From assembly GCA_964384905.1 (NCBI GenBank), contig CAYLND010000007.1, positions 1 to 53,174 on the forward strand: 53,174 nucleotides of DNA, given 5' to 3'. Position numbers and translations under genes: made by a program. The stretch comes from Gp22-AA3 sp964384905 (GTDB lineage: Bacteria > Acidobacteriota > Polarisedimenticolia > Gp22-AA2). Position 1 is the stretch's first letter; each line of letters opens with the position of its first letter. The notes under the pieces were generated by a model, which did not search any database, was not told the origin of the DNA, and saw nothing but the letters and a program-made list of their open reading frames with translations. Positions 49,067-53,174 of this stretch are shown here, one piece after another.

Positions 49067-50719
49067 ATGCCCGACATCAGCCCCCCGCCGCACTCGCCGA
49101 GCCTGCCGGAAGCGCCTGGCGCCGTCGCCGCCCCCCCACACGCCGGTCCGGACGACGTGGCGCTGGTGATCGACGACCGGCCGGTGGTGGTGAAGAAGGG
49201 GACCACCGTCCTGCAGGCGGCCGAGAAGGCGGGTCTCCTGGTCCCGCATTACTGCTACCACCCCGGGCTGAGCATCGCCGGAAACTGCCGGATGTGCCTG
49301 GTCGAGATCGAGAAGATGCCCAAGCTGCAGATCGGGTGCGCCACCACGGTGGCGCCCGGCATGGTCGTGCGCACGGCCAACGAGAGGGTCCGGACCGTGC
49401 GCGCCGGCATCCAGGAGTTCCTGCTGATCAACCATCCCCTGGACTGCCCGATCTGCGATCAGGCGGGCGAGTGCCGCCTGCAGTCGTACGAGAAGGACTA
49501 TGGCCGGGGCGCCAGCCGCTTCGTGGAGGAGAAGGTGCACGCCGCGAAGCGCTACGACATCGGCCGCAGCGTGGTGTTCGACGCCGAGCGCTGCATCAAG
49601 TGCACGCGCTGCGTCCGCTTCTGCGACGAGGTCAGCCGGACCCGCGAGCTGGCCCTGTTCCAGCGCGGCGACCACGCGATCATCGGCACGTTCCCGGGGA
49701 AGCCGCTGGACAACCCCTACTCCGGCTGCACCGTCGACGTCTGCCCGGTCGGCGCCCTGACCTGGAAGCCGTTCCGCTTCAAGTCGCGCGTCTGGTTCCT
49801 GAAGAACGTGCCCACGGTGTGCGCCGGCTGCGCGCGCGGCTGCAACGTCTTCCTCGCCTCGTTCCGCAACCGCCTGCACCGCATGACTCCGCGCCCCAAC
49901 CCGGACGTGAACGCCTACTGGATGTGCGACGCCGGACGCGAGTCGCACGCCGCGTTGTACGCGCGGCCGCGTCTCGAGCGCCCGTTCGTGCGGCCGGGCC
50001 CCGCCGCCTGGGACGCCGCGTTCGACCGGGCGGCCGATCTGCTGCGCGAAGTCGCGAAGAGCGGCGGCGCCGGTGCCCTGGCGGCGATCGTCTCCGCGCG
50101 GTTGTCGGTCGAGGATTTCCACGTCGCCCGGAAGGTGCTCGGGGGGCTCGCCGGGATCCCGCGTCTGGCCGTGCCGCCGCACGAGGACGGGGCCGACGAC
50201 GATCTGCTGATCCGGCGGGACAAGACGCCGAACGCGCGCGGGGCGCGGCTTCTCGGGCTCGGAGCGCCCTCGGCCGGCCGCGTGAGGGAGATCCTGGACG
50301 ATGTCGCCGCCGGGCGGGTGCGCGGTCTTGTCGTGGTGGGGGAGGATCTGATGGATCTGCCCGGGGCGGCGCCCGCCCTCTGCGACCGGCTCGACGCCCT
50401 GATCGTCGTAGACTGGTGGAGGAGCCCGACGGTGGAGCGCGCCCACGTGGCGTTCCCGGCGTGCGGCTACGGCGAGTTCGAGGGGACGATGGTCAACTTC
50501 CAGGGGCGCGTGCAGCGCCTGCGCGCCGGGGCGCGTCCCGCCGGCGAGGCCGATCCGGTCTGGCGCATCCTGCGCGACCTGGGACGACGCTTCGGTCTGG
50601 CGAGCGAGTACGCCACGCCGGCGTCGATCTTCGAGGAAGTGGCGGCGACGGTCCCCGCCCTCGCGGGGCTCTCCTACCGGGGTCTCGGGGAGAGCGGCGC
50701 GACGGTGGCGGAGTCCTGA
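49067..50719 (+). CDS. nuoG: NADH-quinone oxidoreductase subunit G (multi-cluster), short form
   Basis: 550 residues. Cluster ligands are all visible: 2Fe-2S Cys63, Cys74, Cys77, Cys91; N5 His123, Cys127, Cys130, Cys136; N4 Cys176, Cys179, Cys182 and Cys226 with Cys186 and Cys221 nearby; and an N7 site Cys252, Cys255, Cys259 and Cys287. The first 25 or so residues are Pro/Ala-rich and outside the family core. The chain is much shorter than E. coli NuoG (about 900), so the molybdopterin-oxidoreductase-like C-terminal domain is reduced. It ends one base before the nuoH start. Confidence 0.94.
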   Translation: MPDISPPPHSPSLPEAPGAVAAPPHAGPDDVALVIDDRPVVVKKGTTVLQAAEKAGLLVPHYCYHPGLSIAGNCRMCLVEIEKMPKLQIGCATTVAPGMVVRTANERVRTVRAGIQEFLLINHPLDCPICDQAGECRLQSYEKDYGRGASRFVEEKVHAAKRYDIGRSVVFDAERCIKCTRCVRFCDEVSRTRELALFQRGDHAIIGTFPGKPLDNPYSGCTVDVCPVGALTWKPFRFKSRVWFLKNVPTVCAGCARGCNVFLASFRNRLHRMTPRPNPDVNAYWMCDAGRESHAALYARPRLERPFVRPGPAAWDAAFDRAADLLREVAKSGGAGALAAIVSARLSVEDFHVARKVLGGLAGIPRLAVPPHEDGADDDLLIRRDKTPNARGARLLGLGAPSAGRVREILDDVAAGRVRGLVVVGEDLMDLPGAAPALCDRLDALIVVDWWRSPTVERAHVAFPACGYGEFEGTMVNFQGRVQRLRAGARPAGEADPVWRILRDLGRRFGLASEYATPASIFEEVAATVPALAGLSYRGLGESGATVAES

Positions 50720-50720
50720 G

Positions 50721-51758
50721 ATGGACCCGGCGATCGCGCGCGTCCTGATCGAGTCGGGCGTCAAGATCGCGCTCTTCTTCTTCGTGGTCATGACCGTGGT
50801 CGCCAACATGAGCTGGGTCGAGCGGCGCGTTTCCGCCTGGATCCAGGATCGCCGCGGCCCCAACCGGGTCGGACCGCTCGGCCTCCTGCAGCCGCTCGCG
50901 GACGGCGTCAAGTTCCTGTTCAAGGAGGAGGTCCTGCCGCCGCACGTCTATCGTCCGGTGTATCTCCTGGCGCCGATGCTGATCTTCGTCCCCGCCCTGG
51001 TGACCTTCTCGGTCGTGCCGATCGGCCCCACGCTGAGCCTGTTCGGGCACCGCATCGCGCTGCAGATCGCCGACGTCGACAACGGCATCCTGGTCGTGCT
51101 GGCGTTCTCGTCGATGGGCGTGTACGGAGTGGCGCTCGCCGGCTGGTCCTCGAACAACAAGTATTCGCTGATGGGCGGGTTGCGGTCCTCGGCGCAGCTC
51201 ATCTCGTACGAGCTGGCGATGGGCGTCGCCATCATCGGCGTGTTGATGGCCACCGGGTCGCTGCGGCTGTCGGACGTCGTGGCCCACCAGATCGACCATG
51301 GCTGGAACGCCCTCTACCAGCTTCCAGGTTTCCTGGTGTTCCTGACGGCGGCCTTCGCCGAGACCAACCGCCTGCCGTTCGACCTGCCCGAGGCGGAGAC
51401 CGAGCTGGTCGCCGGCTACCACACCGAGTACTCGGGCATGCGCTTCCTGATGTTCTACATGGCCGAGTACGCCAACATGGTCACCGCCTCGGCCCTCGTG
51501 GTGACGCTGTACCTGGGCGGCTACCACGTGCCCGGGCTGGCGCGTCTCGGCCTGTCGGAGACCGCGGCCGCGATCATCCAGGTCCTGGCGTTCTGCGCCA
51601 AGGTCGGCTTCTTCCTGTTCGTGTACGTCTGGGTGCGCTGGACGATCCCGCGCTTCCGCTACGACCAGCTCATGAACCTGGGCTGGAAGGGGTTGCTGCC
51701 GATCGGCCTGGCCAACATCCTGTGGGTGTCGTTCCTGGTCCTGATGCAGGCCCGATGA
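50721..51758 (+). CDS. nuoH: NADH-quinone oxidoreductase subunit H
   Basis: 345 residues, ND1-like with about eight transmembrane helices. The signatures RRGPNRVGPLGLLQPLADG and FAETNRLPFDLPEAETELVA, then GYHTEYSGMRF, are complete; the second forms the quinone-chamber entrance and the link to the proton path. It is the hub between peripheral and membrane arms. A GGAG lies upstream of ATG 50721. nuoI usually follows; here the gap to nuoJ is 43 bp with no coding frame. Confidence 0.97.
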   Translation: MDPAIARVLIESGVKIALFFFVVMTVVANMSWVERRVSAWIQDRRGPNRVGPLGLLQPLADGVKFLFKEEVLPPHVYRPVYLLAPMLIFVPALVTFSVVPIGPTLSLFGHRIALQIADVDNGILVVLAFSSMGVYGVALAGWSSNNKYSLMGGLRSSAQLISYELAMGVAIIGVLMATGSLRLSDVVAHQIDHGWNALYQLPGFLVFLTAAFAETNRLPFDLPEAETELVAGYHTEYSGMRFLMFYMAEYANMVTASALVVTLYLGGYHVPGLARLGLSETAAAIIQVLAFCAKVGFFLFVYVWVRWTIPRFRYDQLMNLGWKGLLPIGLANILWVSFLVLMQAR

Positions 51759-51801
51759 GCCGCGCGGCGCGAACATCACGCCAGCGGTCCGGAGCCCGGC
51801 G

Positions 51802-52452
51802 ATGATCCTGCTTCTGGGTCTGATCGGCGTGATCGCGGCGTTCGCGATCGTCCGGGCGTACCTGCCGGCGCGGGCAGCTCCGGCCGGCGTCGTCCTCGGC
51901 GCGCTCGCGGCGCTGCTCGTGGCGCTCCGCGCCCGCGAGCTCGCGAGCCTCGAGTTCTGGTCGGGGCTCGTCGGATTCGTGGCGATCATGTCGGCGCTCA
52001 TGGTCGTCATCCATCCGAACCCCATGGTGTCGGTCCTGTTCCTGATCGTGAACCTGTTCTGCATCGCCCTCTTCTTCCTGATCCTGAACGCGCAGTTTCT
52101 CGCGGTCATCCAGGTGATCATCTACGCCGGGGCGATCATGGTCCTGTTCGTGTTCGTCGTCATGCTGCTGAACATCAAGGTCGAGGAAGGGCTGCGCGTC
52201 GGCGGCGGGCCGATGAGGTCGGCGGCGATCGCCCTGGGGGCCGTTTTCGCGGCCCTGATGTTCCATGCCATCCGCAACCGCGGCGAGGCGCCGTACTTCG
52301 ATCCGAACGGATCGGACGCCGGCTTCGGCACGGCGCGCGAGGTCGGCCGTCTCCTGTTCACCCGGTACGAGTTCGCCTTCGAGTCGGCTTCGATCCTGCT
52401 GATTGCCGCCATGATCGGGGCGGTCGTCCTGGCCAAGCGGAGGCTGCCCTGA
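51802..52452 (+). CDS. nuoJ: NADH-quinone oxidoreductase subunit J
   Basis: 216 residues, ND6-like, with about five transmembrane helices. The conserved segment FLAVIQVIIYAGAIMVLFVF (pi-bulge helix region) is present, followed by VVMLLNIK. The C-terminal part has an extra helix and ends with LIAAMIGAVVLAKRRLP. It forms part of the membrane proton channel. The stop overlaps the nuoK ATG by one base. Confidence 0.94.
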   Translation: MILLLGLIGVIAAFAIVRAYLPARAAPAGVVLGALAALLVALRARELASLEFWSGLVGFVAIMSALMVVIHPNPMVSVLFLIVNLFCIALFFLILNAQFLAVIQVIIYAGAIMVLFVFVVMLLNIKVEEGLRVGGGPMRSAAIALGAVFAALMFHAIRNRGEAPYFDPNGSDAGFGTAREVGRLLFTRYEFAFESASILLIAAMIGAVVLAKRRLP

Positions 52453-52751
52453 TGCGCGTGGAGTTCTTCCTCCTGATCGCGGCGCTCCTGTTCACCATCG
52501 GCTGCGTCGGCGTCCTGGTGCGGCGCAACGCCATCGTCATCCTGATGTGCATCGAGCTGATGCTGAACGCGGTCAACCTGACGTTCGTCGCGTTCGCCCA
52601 CGAGGGTCAGTCGATGGCGGGGCACATCTTCGTCTTCTTCGTCATGACCGTGGCGGCCGCCGAGGCGGCCGTCGGGCTGGCGATCGTCATCGCGTTGTTC
52701 CGGCGCCGCCGGACGACCGATGTCGAGGACGCCAGCCTGATGCGCTGGTGA
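52452..52751 (+). CDS. nuoK: NADH-quinone oxidoreductase subunit K
   Basis: 99 residues, ND4L-like, three transmembrane helices. The signature RRNAIVILMCIELMLNAVNL, with the essential membrane Glu in the second helix, and AAEAAVGLAIVIALFR with the second conserved Glu are both intact. The size equals the family norm. It overlaps nuoJ by one base and nuoL starts one base after its stop. Confidence 0.96.
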   Translation: MRVEFFLLIAALLFTIGCVGVLVRRNAIVILMCIELMLNAVNLTFVAFAHEGQSMAGHIFVFFVMTVAAAEAAVGLAIVIALFRRRRTTDVEDASLMRW

Positions 52752-52752
52752 G

Positions 52753-53174
52753 ATGATGCTGCGGCTCCTCTGGCTCGTGCCGCTCCTGCCGCTCGCCGGG
52801 TTCCTGGTGAACGGGCTGTTCGGCACGCGTTTCCTGACGCGGCGCCTGGTGGCGATCGTCGGGTGCGGCGCGGTCCTCCTGTCGTTCGCGCTGTCGGTCG
52901 GGTCGGTCCTGGAGCTTCACGGGCTCGCGTCGTTCCGACCCGTCGACGCAGGGGCCGTCCCCCCGCGGGTCGTCCAGACGCTCTTCGAATGGATGCCGCT
53001 CGGATCGGGTCCCGACGGAGCCGACTGGACCGTCGGCTGGGGATACGCGCTGGATCCTCTGTCGGCCGTCATGATCCTGATCGTCACCGGCGTCGGCTTC
53101 CTGATCCACGTGTACTCGGTCGGGTACATGGAGCAGGAGGGGCGTGCGGGGTACGCGCGGTTCTTCGCGTACCT
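52753..53174 (+). CDS. nuoL: NADH-quinone oxidoreductase subunit L, N-terminal part (runs off window)
   Basis: The frame runs from ATG 52753 (or ATG 52756, same frame) to the window end, 140 codons and two bases. The reading starts with a hydrophobic helix (LRLLWLVPLLPLAGFLVNGL). It ends with the ND5 signature DPLSAVMILIVTGVGFLIHV followed by YSVGYMEQEG and YARFFAYL. NuoL is the distal antiporter-like proton-pumping subunit. The rest, with nuoM and nuoN if present, lies outside the window. Confidence 0.93.
   Translation, partial: MMLRLLWLVPLLPLAGFLVNGLFGTRFLTRRLVAIVGCGAVLLSFALSVGSVLELHGLASFRPVDAGAVPPRVVQTLFEWMPLGSGPDGADWTVGWGYALDPLSAVMILIVTGVGFLIHVYSVGYMEQEGRAGYARFFAY

Noticed and set aside
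47162..50923. Long minus-strand open frame opposite the nuo genes
   Set aside because: It covers several well-supported nuo genes on the plus strand and shows no family motif.
1..53174. CRISPR array or prophage region
   Set aside because: No regularly spaced direct repeats, integrase, or phage structural genes were seen.

Overview
The window is a high-G+C bacterial chromosome segment, densely coded on both strands, with sigma70-type promoters, intrinsic terminators and many GTG starts. No phage, IS, plasmid or CRISPR feature was seen. The gene content suggests a Gram-negative-type, secretion-rich, respiring bacterium: a TolC-family outer-membrane factor, a lipoprotein, DivIVA, PD40 repeats and giant secreted subtilases with Cys-rich and thrombospondin-3 modules. 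By impression this fits Acidobacteriota or a neighbouring phylum, but no marker here settles it.

Layout. 1-5811: the 3' end of a TPR gene, glutamate dehydrogenase, a CAU-anticodon tRNA, a dimethylargininase/arginine-deiminase-type hydrolase, and a translationally coupled pair of FAD oxidoreductases. 5812-10958: a leader or small RNA with its own extended -10 and terminator, then a zinc-ribbon coiled-coil protein, RNase HI, YggS, DivIVA, imidazolonepropionase (HutI) and a formimidoyl-THF cyclodeaminase-like protein. 10959-20730: an AT-richer promoter region and a 3105-residue secreted subtilase. 20731-23492: a PD40 protein, an intergenic region with two inverted copies of a structured repeat, and a small membrane protein. 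23621-28329 (minus strand): lepB, lepA, tsaD, mtnA. 28490-37617: a 2966-residue paralogue of the subtilase. 37646-44756: methylmalonyl-CoA mutase large subunit, two oligopeptide-type ABC ATPases, a TolC-family protein and a coupled alkaline-phosphatase-superfamily lipoprotein. 44791-44966: a third copy of the structured repeat. 45017-end: a complex I operon, nuoA-C-D-E-F-G-H-J-K-L (L runs off the window).

Most notable. (1) Three intergenic copies (22601-22763 plus, 22892-23052 minus, 44791-44966 plus) of a 160-176 nt element. All fold as a long terminal stem enclosing two hairpins, share junction and loop motifs, and show compensatory base changes in the stems. This is the best candidate here for an undescribed structured RNA or palindromic element. 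(2) The nuo operon has no nuoB between A and C and no nuoI between H and J, so two Fe-S subunits are missing from an otherwise ordered cluster. (3) The two giant subtilases align end to end, but the first has Ser where the oxyanion-hole Asn is expected and carries extra Cys-rich modules. (4) A structured, terminated leader or sRNA precedes the zinc-ribbon/RNase HI genes. All calls come from reading the sequence; no database search was run.
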